Source of the DNA: Elgaria multicarinata webbii
Lineage: Eukaryota; Chordata; Lepidosauria; Squamata; Anguidae
NCBI RefSeq assembly: GCF_023053635.1
Contig: NC_086178.1
Location: 29,311,726-29,375,725, forward strand
Reading direction: 5' to 3'
Length of the DNA stretch: 64,000 nt
Part shown: positions 47,155 through 59,289 of the stretch, piece by piece
Position numbering within the stretch: position 1 is the stretch's first letter
How the letters are laid out: each line of letters begins with the position of its first letter
The notes under the pieces: generated by a model
What the model saw: the letters and a program-made list of their open reading frames with translations, nothing else
What the model was told of the DNA's origin: nothing
Database searches by the model: none
Program-made: the position numbers and the translations under genes

Positions 47155-47281
47155 AAGGGCACAACACTATGCATGTTTAGATAGAAAAAAGTCCCACAAT
47201 TCCCGATATGCCCTAGCCAGCCATGGATGCTGGAAGTTGTAAGATTTTTCTGTCTGAACATGCATAGTGTTGTGCTCTTAA
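47155..47281. mobile_element. Palindromic MITE flanked by TTAA
   Basis: GGGCACAACACTATGCATGT and its near complement ACATGCATAGTGTTGTGCTC form ends that pair over about 34 bases. TTAA stands at both edges, as expected for piggyBac-type insertion; no transposase is present, so the superfamily is inferred. Confidence 0.6.
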
Positions 47282-48724
47282 GATATTTTTTTAAGTGACT
47301 GTAGAGGAAGTCTCCCCCCCCCCCCCATATTTTTTATCTCACTGCTTCTCGGCTTCATGCAAAGCAAGGGAGATGTGCATATCACCCACAGGAAGATCTG
47401 CATTCTGTCCTGTTATCCTCACTGATATCCCTATGGGGAAAATGCACACCTTCATCCTTCACACAAGACCAGGAAGTGGAAGAGACAGAGCATATTGTAA
47501 ATGTCTTTTTTCAAGTGTTATTATAATACTTCTTAATGCACAAATATTACACATGAGTATTTAAAGCATTTCAAAATATGATCCATAGTTACATTACTAC
47601 AACTTTTTCTTTCAAATATTCAGGAAAAGATCATGGGTTTTCTATAAAAGGAGTTACAATTCATGTCTTGCTTCTTTAAGGGCACAATCCTATGCACGTT
47701 TAGACCTATGTCTAAACATGCATAGGATTGCATGTCCTACAACATGTTCTACAACACCCAGCTTGCCCCAGCCGGGGGCATAGGAATTTACCTTAACTCA
47801 TCTATAACTTGTCAATGTTCTTGATTAAACTTAATGTTGTGTCCAGTGTTAGTCCTACTTAGAGTCAATGATGTAGGTTTTCCAGAAAATTTTGAATTGG
47901 AAAAGTTTTCAATGGATGTTAGGTTCATTTCTATAGGGCCATTTGTATAGGAATTTTTTCAGTTTGCATTGGAACCCAAAGGCACTGAAAACTATTGATA
48001 CATTAATAAATGTTAGCAAGCTAAAGAACTGTGCATGTTATATTGACAATCACGCCTCTATTTCAACAGAGTTCAATTATCTTTCACTAATGTTGTTGGG
48101 GCACCTTCAGTTTCACTGTCACTATAAATTCCATTTCACTCTAAGATGTGTATACATTTCAATGACATATGTGTTATATCTCACATACTTACTGAGGATA
48201 ATCACCTGAAAAACATCAATTACAACTTTGAAACTGCCAGTCCTGCTTTCTGTTGTATTTTTTACTAATGAACTTAAAAAGTGAAACATTTTTGGCAGAA
48301 AAATAAAGCACTGGAAAAATTTCCTCCCCACATCACTGCTTATAGTAGACCCATTGAAATAAATTAGACTTACTTTAGACTAACATTGGATACAACGCCG
48401 GCCAGATTTTAAATCCAATCATTATACTGCAGTTATCCAGGTCAAATTCCCATCGCAAAATTTGAAAATGCCCAACATTAAAAAAAATGGGAATTCTAAA
48501 ACACTGCCAAATTTTAAATTTTGTGTGAATCTTCATTTCAGTTCTATTAAAGACAAATGGACCTTGACAACTCCTTGGGCTCCTGATTCTCATATGCTGG
48601 GCCAAGATCAATGTGAGCATGATGACAGATGTATGAGGAAGAGGAGGGATTGCATTTGTTACAATCCCAGCTGCCCTCTGCCCATTTTTGTAATAAGAAT
48701 GTAAAAACCCACCTTATATCAGGT
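47282..48724. other. No gene recognised
   Basis: One palindromic MITE fragment at about 47,680-47,740 (GGCACAATCCTATGCACG) and one at about 48,335; the rest is AT-rich and unassigned. Confidence 0.35.
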
Positions 48725-48905
48725 CAGGATGTTTGTCCATTTAACCCTGCATTGTCTACTTTCTCAAGCAAATGCTTCCTAGGGTCTCAGACAGACTTCT
48801 TTCCTATCACCTATTATTTGCTCCTTTTAACTGGAAAAGCCAGGGATTGAATCTGGCACCTTCTCTATGCAAAGCATACTCTACCAGTGAGTGACAGCCC
48901 CTCCC
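48725..48905 (-). mobile_element. tRNA-derived SINE
   Basis: GTCTCAGACAGACTTCTTTC, AGGGATTGAATCTGGCACCT (box B complement) and ACTCTACCAGTGAGTGACAG (box A complement) appear in the right order for a minus-strand copy. Confidence 0.6.
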
Positions 48906-49664
48906 CAAATAGTTTTGTATGAAAAATGTCTTTGATATCTGGAGTAGCTGCACCAGAGATCATCAAGCATTAGTTATACAACAGAAGTAGCCTTCCTTTA
49001 AAATTGAATTAAATTGTAGTACTTACCATAGATGTACTTGGAAGTATTTGTTCAAGGCAAGGTGGTCCTCAGTGTAACTTCAAAAGCTTTTGAAATGCAT
49101 TAACAAAAGTAGGCAATGTTCTCCTTTGTGAAGAATGCAGCTGAACTGGTCAAGTACCCAGGCAGTGAAGTATGCCTCTCAAATGACACAACTCCAACCA
49201 CTCCTCATACTTCACAGAGGTCAAAACAGTACCTAGGAGCTCAGCAGCTGAGTTATGCAGTTCACTTCAATTAGCATAGAGTGCTCCAGAGTTCATCAAG
49301 TATGCAACTCAATTAGCAAAGCTCCCTGGATTGGTAACAGCAGCGACATAAAAGGCATTTCTCCTGGCCAATAAAATATGCAGCTCAATTAGTAATCCAT
49401 GCAGGCTGATAATTAAAATATGTAACTTGGTCTTCCAGCTAGATGACTAGTTACATTTACAGCCTATCCATTAACATCAATTGTTATGTTTGTGTGATGG
49501 GGAAGAGAAATGCCCCCATTTGACTTCATTGCACACATACTGGAAAAAAAATATTTTTTCTTATCCATGCACTGGGCTAACTCAAAGTTGGATCGACATT
49601 CTGCATGGACTCAGGTGGTCGAGTCCTGAAGTGTACCACTTCAAATTGCAGGTGGGGAATTGTA

Positions 49665-49800
49665 TTTTAAAATTATAGTTTTTCAATTGTGTTTTAAAAT
49701 ATCTGCTTTATTTATGGTTTATTGTAAATCGATCTGATGTACACCGCCTTAACTGCCTTCAGGCGAAGTCAGAAGCGAGGAAATATATTCAATCAATATC
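49665..49800 (+). mobile_element. LINE 3' tail fragment
   Basis: TTTTAAAATATCTGCTTTAT, GTACACCGCCTTAACTGCCT and AGAAGCGAGGAAATATATTC follow the LINE tip pattern. Confidence 0.45.
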
Positions 49801-50239
49801 TACATTTTAAAAAATGTTTGCCTGTGGAAAAATGTCACAGCAGAGAGACAGAAAAAGAAGTTGCTAGTGCTAGTTTACTGAACGCAGGGAGCTTTTACAA
49901 TTTTGTATCCTCCCTCCCTATCTGCAGTCTAAAACCCTACAGCTCTGAATTCTACCACCCCATTACACATAATGGAGCTTTCAGTACACTTTGAAGAAAG
50001 ACTATCCCAATTGTAGCCTTGTTTGCCATCTCTAAATGTGAACTCCTCTAGTCAAGAACAATGAGGGTTAAATTAAAATTTCCAAAGACTTTGGGATTAT
50101 AATGATGCATAAATGAAATTAACATGGACACAATCCATATTATGTCTCCTCTCAGTGGGTCTTGTTTAAGTTGTTTTAAGCCTTGTTTTTTCTAGAGGAA
50201 AAAGTCCTGGTGCTCAATGTTCATATTTATCACTGAGAA

Positions 50240-50400
50240 CCTGTGATAGAAGCTGGTAGATACTGAATTAGACCATTGGCAGCAGCCCTCTGGGATTTCA
50301 GGGAGACGTCTTACCCAGCCCTTCCTGGTAATTCTTGGGATTATGCTTGAGGTTTTGGATTTACAAAGCATGTGCTCTACCACTGAGTTACAGCTTCTCC
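50240..50400 (-). mobile_element. tRNA-derived SINE
   Basis: ACTGAATTAGACCATTGGCA, GGGAGACGTCTTACCCAGCC and GTGCTCTACCACTGAGTTAC mark tail, body and box A of a minus-strand copy. Confidence 0.6.
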
Positions 50401-50584
50401 TATCCTACCAATGTACTGAGCCAACTGGTTATCCCTGTAACAATTAGGATATAGTGGAACATAAAGCTGCCTCTAAAAGCAAGATAATGAAGGGAAAGAT
50501 AGCCAATAAAGGAAAAAAAACTTGGTTTTATTGAATTCCTAACTATGCCATGAACCAAAACATGCCATTTCGTAAGAGCTGGTG

Positions 50585-50775
50585 TAACATAGTGACTGAA
50601 TCCCTGATTTACATTTCATCCCTGCCTTGAACTCACTACTTACCTTTGGCAAGCCGCTCCCTTTGCTCTCCTCTTGTTGCAACATAGGGATAATAATGCT
50701 GACCTATCCTAGAGGGCTTTTGCAAAGATTACGAGAAGATAATGAACACACTAAAGTCATATATAAGTACTAAGT
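50585..50775 (+). mobile_element. MIR-like SINE
   Basis: CTTTGGCAAGCCGCTCCC, ATAGGGATAATAATGCTGAC, GAGGGCTTTTGCAAAGATTA and ATATAAGTACTAAGT follow the MIR pattern closely. Confidence 0.5.
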
Positions 50776-51326
50776 AAAATCATCTATAACTTCTAGCATG
50801 GTTTTGATTGTGAGAATTGTATGCAAAGTGATTACACACAGCAATAAATAATGAAAAGTTGTCTAGTATGTTTAAGGGTAACATATTAGTTAGACATAAG
50901 CTGTTGTGGTCTTGAGACTCACTTTGTAATCATTAATATCCTACATGTTTTCTTATTGGGCAGTATCCAACACTGACCACATGTTAGCGATAACTACCAC
51001 TATTGTAATGGGAACCTAGCGGATCCTGAAGCAAACAGAAACAAGCTGAAACACCAGTTTCAGGAAAAGTGCAGCTTAGTGAAGTTTGCAAAAGGGAGGT
51101 CCGCTGACCTGTCTTGTTCTGGAGACAAGTGTTTCTGCTAATTTCCAGGGTTGTTTTAGGAAGCGCTATTTCCTATTGCGCTAGTGGTGGGTCCCACTGG
51201 CACAAGAGAGACAACAAAAGCACAGCCCAGTATTGAATACTGCCCACTGCCTCTGACTTTATTTTCTTTGTCTAGTTTGTCAAGATCCTCTATTAACCCT
51301 GTAATAGGGTGCTAATTTTACTTCTA

Positions 51327-51363
51327 GTTTATTTATTTATTTGATTGTACCCTACCTATCTCC
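51327..51363 (-). mobile_element. 3' tip of the L2 LINE split by BovB
   Basis: AT-rich TTTATTTATTTATTTGATTG followed by TACCCTACC is the typical 3' end of squamate L2/CR1 LINEs on the minus strand. It joins to the L2 body resuming at about 54,585. Confidence 0.6.
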
Positions 51364-54300
51364 AGCAAAGGAGATCGTTACCTTGTCGTGGTGCTGGAGC
51401 TTGAGCACCTCAAGGATGCCATGAGCTAAACCGTGAAGGGACACCCAAGACGGGAAGGTCATGGTAGAGAGGTCAGACTAAATACGATCTCTGGGGAAGG
51501 TAATGGCAACCCACCCCAGTATTCTTGCCATGAAAACTAAATGGATCAGTACAACCAGAGATATGTCGGTATACCATCGGAAGATGGGACCCCCAGGTCG
51601 GAAGATGGTCAAAATGCTACTGGGGAGGAACAGAGGATAAGTTCAACTAGCCCCAGATGTGATGACGCAGCTAGCTCAAAGCCGAAAGGACAGCTAGCGG
51701 CTGACGGTGCTGGTGGTGAACGACGAATCCGATGTCCTAAAGATCAACACACCATAGGAACCTGGAATGTAAGATCTATGAGCCAGGGCAAATTGGATGT
51801 GGTTATTGGTGAGATGTCAAGATTAAATATAGATATATTGGGTGTCAGTGAACTGAAATGGACAGGAATGGGCCACTTCACATCAGATCACCACCAGATC
51901 TACTACTGTGGACAAGAGGATCACAGAAGAAATGGAGTAGCCTTCATAATTAATAATAAAGTGGCTAAAGCAGTGCTTGGATACAATCCAAAAATGATAG
52001 AATGATCTCAATTCGAATTCAGGGTAAGCCATTTAACATCACAGTGATCCAAATATATGCCCCAACCACAGATGCTGAAGAAGCAGAAGTAGATCAGTTC
52101 TATGAGGATCTGCAGCACCTACTGGATAATACACCAAAAAGAGATGTTATTTTCGTTACAGGAGACTGGAACGCTAAGGTGGGCAGTCAAATGACATCTG
52201 GAATTACAGGTAAGCATGGTCTAGGAGAACAAAATGAAGCAGGACATAGGCTGATAGAATTCTGCCAGGACAACTCACTGTGCATAACAAACAATCTCTT
52301 CCAACAACCGAAAAGATGGCTTTATACATGGACTTCACCAGATGGCCGACACCGAAATCAGATTGACTATATCCTTTGCAGCCAAAGGTGGCGGACATCT
52401 ATACAGACAGTAAAAACAAGACCTGGAGCTGACTGTAGTTCAGAACACGAACTTCTTATTGCACAATTTAGAATCAAACTAAAGAGAATAGGGAAGACCC
52501 ACAGAACAGTTAGATATGAGCTCACTAATATTCTTAATGAATATGCAGTGGAAGTGAAGAATAGATTTAAGGGACTAGATTTAGTAGATAGGGTCCCGGA
52601 AGAACTATGGACAGAAGTTCTCAACATTGTCCAAGAGGCGGCAACAAAAACCGTCCCAAAGAAAAAGAAAACCAAGAAGGCAAGATGGCTGTCTGCTGAG
52701 ACACTGGAAGTAGCCCAAGAAAGAAGGAAAGCAAAAGGCAACAGTGATAGGGGGAGATATGCCCAATTAAATGCAAAATTCCAGAGGTTAGCCAGAAGAG
52801 ATAAGGAATTATTTTTTAAAAAGCAATGTGCGGAAGTGGAAGAAGACAATAGAATAGGAAGGACAAGAGACCTCTTCCAGAAAATTAGAAACATCGGAGG
52901 TAAATTCCAGGCAAAAATGGGTATGAACAAAAACAAAGATGGCAAGGACCTAACAGAAACAGAAGAGATCAAGAAAAGGTGGCAAGAATATACGGAAGAT
53001 CTGTATAGGAAAGATAATAATATCGGGGATAGCTCAGACGGTGTGGTCAGTGAGTTAGAGCCAGACATCCTGAAGAGTGAGGTTGAATGGGCCTTAACAA
53101 GCATTGCTGATAACAAGGCAGCAGGAGACGACAGTATCCCAGCTGAACTGTTTAAAATATTGCAAGATGATGCTGTCAAGGGGATGCATGCCATATGCCA
53201 GCAAATCTGGAAAACACAAGAATGGCCATCAGACTGGAAAAAATCAACTTATATCCCCATACCAAAAAAGGGAAACACTAAAGAATGTTCCAACTATCGG
53301 ACAGTGGCACTTATTTCACATGCCAGCAAGGTAATGCTCAAGATCCTGCAAGGTAGACTCCAGCAATTCATGGAGAAAGAATTGCCAGATGTACAAGCTG
53401 GGTTTAGAAAAAGCAGAGGAAATTGCCAATATCCGCTGGATAATGGAGAAAGCCAGGGAGTTCCAGAAAAACATCTATTTCTGTTTTATCGACTATTCTA
53501 AAGCCTTTGACTGTGTGGATCATAACAAACTGTGGCAAGTTCTTGGTGGTATGGGGATACCAAGTCATCTTGTCTGCCTCCTGAGGAATCTGTATAACGA
53601 ACAAGTAGCAACGGTAAGAACAGACCACGGAACAACGGACTGGTTTAAGATTGGGAAAGGAGTACGGCAGGGTTGTATACTCTCACCTTACCTATTCAAC
53701 TTGTATGCAGAACACATCATGCGACGTGCTGGGCTTGACGAATCCAAGGCTGGAGTTAAAATAGCAGGAAGAAACATTAACAATCTCAGATATGCAGATG
53801 ACACCACTTTGATGGCTGAAAGCGAGGAGGAGCTGAGGAGCCTTATGACAAAGGTGAAAGAAGAAAGTGCAAAAGCTGGGTTGCAGTTAAACCTCAAAAA
53901 AACCAAGATTATGGCAACCAGCTTGATTGATAACTGGCAAATAGAGGGAGAAAACGTGGAGGCAGTGACAGACTTTGTATTTCTTGGCGCAAAGATTACT
54001 GCAGACGCCGACTGCAGCCAGGAAATCAGAAGACGTTTACTTCTTGGGAGGAGAGCAATGACAAATCTTGATAAAATAGTTAAGAGCAGAGACACCACAC
54101 TGACAACAAAGGTCCGCATAGTTAAAGCAATGGTATTCCCCGTAGTAACCTATGGCTGCGAGAGCTGGACCATAAGGAAAGCTGAGCGAAGGAAGATAGG
54201 TGCTTTTGAACTGTGGTGTTGGAGGAAAATTCTGAGAGTGCCGTGGACTGCAAGAAGATCAAACCAGTCCATACTCCAGGAAATAAAGCCAGACTGCTCA

Positions 54301-54574
54301 CCTGAGGGAATGGTATTAAAGGCAAAACTGAAGTACTTTGGCCACATAATGAGAAGACAGGATACCCTGGAGAAGAGGCTGATGCTAGGGAAAGTGGAAG
54401 GCAAAAGGAAGAGGGGCCGACCAAGGGCAAGATGGATGGATGATATTCTGGAGGTGACAGACTTGACCTTGGGGGAGCTAGGGGTGGCGACAGCCGACAG
54501 AAAGCTCTGGCGTGGGCTGGTCCATGAAGTCACAAAGAGTCGGAAACGACTGAACAAATAAACAACAAAAAAAC
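51364..54574 (+). mobile_element. Near full-length RTE-BovB LINE
   Basis: Seen: about 3.2 kb, the family's full length, from a G-rich 5'UTR to the characteristic 3' end GAGTCGGAAACGACTGAAC with a short A-rich tail. The endonuclease part reads TIGTWNVRSMSQGKLDVV, then TGDWNAKVGS and NQIDYILCSQRW. The reverse transcriptase has FCFIDYSKAFDCVDHNKL, GVRQGCILSPYLFNLY and the catalytic YADD. The frame is broken twice: near 51,990, where one A is missing from an A run, and near 53,420, where about 11 bases are lost after GFRKSRG. Apart from these it is open, so the copy is fairly young but inactive. It sits inside the 3' tail of a minus-strand L2 LINE; flanks ACCCTACCTAT and ACCCACCTAT look like a slightly decayed target duplication. 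Known: BovB has moved horizontally between squamates, ruminants and others. Confidence 0.93.
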
Positions 54575-55640
54575 ACCCACCTATATACCAAAAAAATGGC
54601 ACTCATGGCAGCTTACAGGCACAATTAAAATTGATTAACACAATAAAACACTGCATTAAAATAAAATAAAGATAATAATTACTGGGGGGACCTCAAAAAC
54701 AGCACCTAATGCAAATACCCACATACAGGCCAAACACCTTCTTGAATAAAGTGGTCTTTGCTGCTGGTGAAAGGACAGCAGACAGGGAGCAAACCTACGC
54801 TCCCTTGGGAAGGAATTTTACAGCCTGGGAGAGGCCACCAAAAGGCCCTCTCTTGGGTCACCACCAAACACCTCTCTGAAGTTGGAGGTCTCAAAAGAAG
54901 GGCCTCTCCAGATGATCTTAGGAACCAGGCAGGTTTGTATGTGAGAAGGCAGCCTTTCAGGTAGCTGGTCCCAATCATATAGGGCTTTATAAGTCATAAC
55001 CAGCACTTTGAATTCCGTCTGGAAACAGAGCAGTAACCAGTGAAGTTGTTGTAACAAGGGAGTCATGTGCTTCCTGTAACCAGCCCCAGTCAATACTCTA
55101 TCCACAGCATTCTGGACCAGTAGAAGTTTCTGGACAGTTTTCAACGTCAGCCCCATGCAGAGCACCTTACAGTAGTCCAAACAGGATGTAACTAAACTAT
55201 GCATGACTGTGGACATCTCTAGGAATGGACGCAGTTCACACACTAGCCTCAGCTGTGAAACTCACTCATGGCCACTACCAAGACCTGGGCAAAAGTGCCA
55301 AGTCCAAGAGTATACCCAAACTGCAAGCCAAAGGCTTCAAGGGGAATGTAACCCCATCCAGCACAGGAGAAACCACCCCTCCAAGAAGGACCAGACCCAC
55401 CATATAACAGTGCCTCCCAGTCCCACCCCAGACAGACACCTCAGAAGGATATTAAAAGTGGTATTAAAAGTCACTGAAAGGTCAAGTAGAAGTAGCAGAG
55501 ACACACTCCTGCTGAGCATTTCCTGGTATAGATTGTCCACCAAGGTGATCAAACCAGTCTCTGTCCCATAACCAGGCCTGAAGTGTGATTAAAATGGATT
55601 TAGATAATCTGTCTCATCTAGAAATCCCTGGAACTGGGAG
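54575..55640 (-). mobile_element. L2-type LINE, 3' half of ORF2 and tail
   Basis: Read on the minus strand, it has reverse transcriptase remains (LLLLLDLSVTFNT at about 55,500) followed by the usual post-RT segment (LDYCKVLCMGL, LLLVQNAVDRVLTGAGYRKH, PLLQQLHWLLLCF, FKVLVMTYKALY). The frame is disrupted between these parts. The 3' tail continues across the BovB insertion to 51,327-51,363. Confidence 0.75.
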
Positions 55641-56262
55641 TCTACAGATTACAGTTTTCATTGCATTCCATAGCAGAGCTGGCAATACGTTTAGTAAATT
55701 ATTGCAGCTGAGCTATGAGGGAACAGGGAATTATGGTGGCAGATTATGTCAGCATCCCTGATAATAATAAAAAAGTGCCAGTGCCTTGTCCCTGCAAGCC
55801 CTGGCCTCACTGCAACACTGTTTTCCTCATAGGGAAAGCTCTTTGATGCTTTCGGTTTCCCTTTTTAGTAACTTTCCCAGCTCTATGATATCCTTTCTGA
55901 GATGGGAGGACTCATTTAGTTTATTTTCTTTATCCATAAGACATTGCAAATCCATCATAAAACAAATATTTTAAGTTTAATATGCCAAAACTATATAGCT
56001 AGTACACACAGCGCAAGTGATTTATTAGTCCTATCCAACTAGGTATAAGGAAACGTTTCAGAATCTTAATGTTCTCGATATTGAACATCTCAGCAGCATG
56101 CATTAATGTACATGGATTGTTCCCTTATTTTGCTAGTTGCTCAGGCAAAGGATGCAACAGACCAAGTAATTATTATAATTTGCCTGCTAGCAAGTATTCT
56201 AATTTGTGAGCAGTGGAAACAAAAGAGATACTGTAAAAGAAATGGGGCCAAGGGACTGTGCC
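55641..56262. other. No gene recognised
   Basis: AT-rich sequence beyond the L2 LINE; nothing recognised. Confidence 0.35.
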
Positions 56263-56490
56263 CTAATCTACACTAAGCAGGATATTGCACTATGAAAGTG
56301 GTATATAAAAGGCAGGAGCCACACCAAGCAGGATATAGCACTATGAAAGCGGTATATGGTATGTGTCAATGGACCCCAACAGTTGTCAGTGCATTTCATT
56401 ACTGCTATAAAGGAGTAGTGTAGCTCCTGCCTTTTATATACTTCTTTCATACCACTTTCATAGTGCAGTATCCTGCTTGGTGTAGATTAG
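56263..56490. mobile_element. Fold-back MITE, 228 bp
   Basis: Left arm CTAATCTACACTAAGCAGG and its near complement CCTGCTTGGTGTAGATTAG at the right; the arms pair over about 75 bases including AAAGGCAGGAGC. The left arm carries a second partial copy of the same arm. The loop contains CCCCAACAGTTGTCAGTGC. Confidence 0.7.
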
Positions 56491-57231
56491 CCCTGTGTCT
56501 ATGAGCTCCATCAGATCGCAGGTTCTTCTCACGACATCGTCTGCCTTCTGTGCACCTCCTGTCGCTTCTAGCCTTCTTTGCATGACAATAAAATACCCCA
56601 CTAAGTCTGACTTATTTTTTGAGATGAAAGTTGCCGCTATCTCCTGCTGTGTGCAGGAGAAGCAGCGGAATCAAAACAGCCCACTGAATAGGCCACATGC
56701 AAGTTGTTTACTTCCTCTTTCAAAAGAGGAAGCAATGAGGGATAAATGCGCAGGCGGAGAAGTGATGGTAAGCAAATGCAATTTGCCCCTGTGTGATGGC
56801 ACTCTGTCTAGCCTAAATAGACACCATCCAACCGATGTTAAGCACTTTCAAGCACTGACTCATGACCTAAACAACAAACTAAGGGCTAACCTTGATGTGA
56901 CATTATTTGTGTGAAATCAATTAACAAGCACGTTTTTTTAAAAATAGCATTTGTGCAGAGTGTGAGGGAGTATTGAGACTGCAAGGGGTGAGGAAGAAGA
57001 GTTTAAATGTTTCCCCTGATAAAGGTTGTCCCTCCCCCTGCTCCTGGAGCTGCTATTTCTTAATACTTACAGTAATAAAAAAAAAAATGAATCAAGAAGA
57101 GAATTGGTTTCCATTGCTTTTGGAGGCTCTAGCTTTTCTATCAGAAACAAAAGAAAACAATAGGTTGAAACTAGACTGCATTAGTTACTCTTTAGTCCCA
57201 CTAAAAACAGTAGGCCTTAAATTAGACAGTT

Positions 57232-57708
57232 AGGCCACAGCTAGACCTAGGGGTCTACTGGGATGGAGGGGTGAAGATCTCGGAATATGTTTATCGCAAG
57301 ATCTCCTCTTCCGTTTACACGCGGCGCGCGACGACCTCGGTGGGCGAGGACATCGCGGCCACCATTTTAATTTTTTTCTTAAAGAAGAAGAGTGCACAAA
57401 TGCTTGTGCGCAGAATAGTAGGGTTTTTTTTAAAAAAAATTAACTTAATTTCCCCCTTCCCCCCCACCCCACCCCCGATGGGTGCAGGTCCCGGCTCCTT
57501 GCAAGGAACTGTGAGGAACCGGGACAACCCGCGATGCCTGCCCACATGTTCCACGGTTTTGGGATCAACTCAAGACAGTGGGAAAACCAGGCTCAAAGGG
57601 GAGGGCGAGATCCCAAGGCAAGGGACAGGATCCCCTGTGTGTCATGTGGATGCACAGGGACAATCCTTGGGATCACCCCGGGATTTCACCCCATCTAGCT
57701 AAGGCCTT
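57232..57708. mobile_element. About 477-bp MITE, GC-rich family, second copy
   Basis: Ends TTAGGCCACAGCTAGACCTA and ATCTAGCTAAGGCCTTA. Nearly co-linear with 46,530-47,012, which defines both ends of the family. Confidence 0.68.
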
Positions 57709-58204
57709 AGTCTGGATCCAACCCAATACTTTGGAGAGCCGCATACCATTTCTCCCTGCCCCCCTTAATTTGAGGAACTCAGTTCCTATACCTGCATGCC
57801 TTGAGTATATTTACCTTCTTCTTGTTTTCTATTTTGGTAGCAAAATGTATTGTTTGATGACTGCAGGCTTCTTAATATGTGGAACAAATAAGAAAGCAAA
57901 ATGGAGAGGACAAATGCTAATGAGGAGGCATGGCAGGGAAATTCAGGTGGCCCAAATTACGGCTCAGCTCCAAAAATTGGGGGGGATGGGGGAGGGCTTT
58001 GAGAGGGTGGCTAAGTGTCCTATTTTACAAAGGCGAATGATCTGTTTGAAGGTCTCCTCTATTTGAAGGGCAGTCCAGTCCAAGTCAGATTTAAAGAGAA
58101 AAGGACCATGAGAAACCATAAGAGGGAGAAAATGTCTTCAAGTTGCCCATCAGCAGTTAGCACCTGAACAGCAGACTGAGAAGGCACACAGGTCACCTGG
58201 GCAC

Positions 58205-58620
58205 TGTCTACATGCGGGGAAAGTCCCATGGTGGCTGTGGATCTGTGCCCTCTTGGTTGGACACTGTTGGAGCAGGATCGTAGCCACCACAGGGCTTCTC
58301 GACAATGGTGTGTTTTGAAAAAGTCAGGGATTTACCCCAACTTTTTCAAAGGAAACAATGTCAACATGTTGCTTCCGCCATGTAACATCGCTCCTTGGCC
58401 AATACGGGGCCCACCTGGGGGCAGAGCCTGGTGGAAGGCAATGAGCAATTGGTCCCGTTCCACCAGGAGGAGGGCGGGGGACGGTTCCGGGACCTGGATG
58501 GCTGCTCAGAAACCCAGCGCTCCCTCCTCGTTGTCGGAATTAGCTCCAGGAGAAAGAAAACATGGGATTGAGGAGGGGGGCAGCACCAACCTGGTGCCGT
58601 GAAGGCAGACCCCTGGTCAC
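58205..58620. other. GC-rich block, possible MITE
   Basis: CTGTCTACATGCGGGGAAAG, GTTTTGAAAAAGTCAGGG / CCAACTTTTTCAAAGGAAAC and CACCAGGAGGAGGGCGGGGG. There is some internal pairing but no matched ends; the 124-codon frame here has no recognisable domain. Confidence 0.35.
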
Positions 58621-59036
58621 ACTATGGTAGACATATTGTATTTCTATCTGAATTATAGTAATTCTTTCTATATTTGCATCTGTACATATTAATGAGAATA
58701 TGCAAATCTGGGTCTTTTGGGGGAAGTGCATTTCATCTTTTTTGGCCTTGCATAACCAAGGGCTTGGTGCAAGGCACACACAGTCAGCCCATTAACCTTA
58801 AAGAGGTAATGCATACTCATACTGTCTCTGACCTCATGCATGTATATTCCTAGATACTGCCTTTGATCTTCTTGGATGCCCCAATCTTTCTATCTTCTGG
58901 AGCCAGCCCTATTAGACCTATTTAGATCATGGAAATTACAGTTTATCATATTCAGGGAACAAGTGTTTCCGTAAAACCATTTTTTAAAAATTATTTTTAA
59001 AGGGTGTTTTTTTTTTTGGTGCAATACTGGTTAGTA

Positions 59037-59060
59037 TTTGTGTGTGTGTGTGTGTGTGTG
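59037..59060 (+). repeat. GT microsatellite
   Basis: About 12 GT units. Confidence 0.93.
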
Positions 59061-59289
59061 GCCTCTCCACCTTCTTCTTAAAATGACTCCTAACTTTCCT
59101 TTTCTTGATAAGAGGACCTATGACGTATATTAACTTCTAAATGCTCTTTGCTACATTTAGCAGTTTATTCATTAACTGAACAGAGAACCCTTTCAGAAAA
59201 TGTTTTTTTTTTTAAAAAAAAATCGATACTATGCTAAAAATCTATTATAACTCTGGTGATTAAAAATTTGAAAATCAACATCATTGTTT

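Noticed and set aside
52367-53194. 275-codon frame antisense to BovB
   Set aside because: It is the complement of the BovB ORF, with the serine- and leucine-rich make-up typical of such shadows.
56495-56914. 139-codon frame at 56.5-56.9 kb
   Set aside because: No domain; it starts at the edge of a fold-back MITE and runs into sequence resembling other non-coding reptile repeats.
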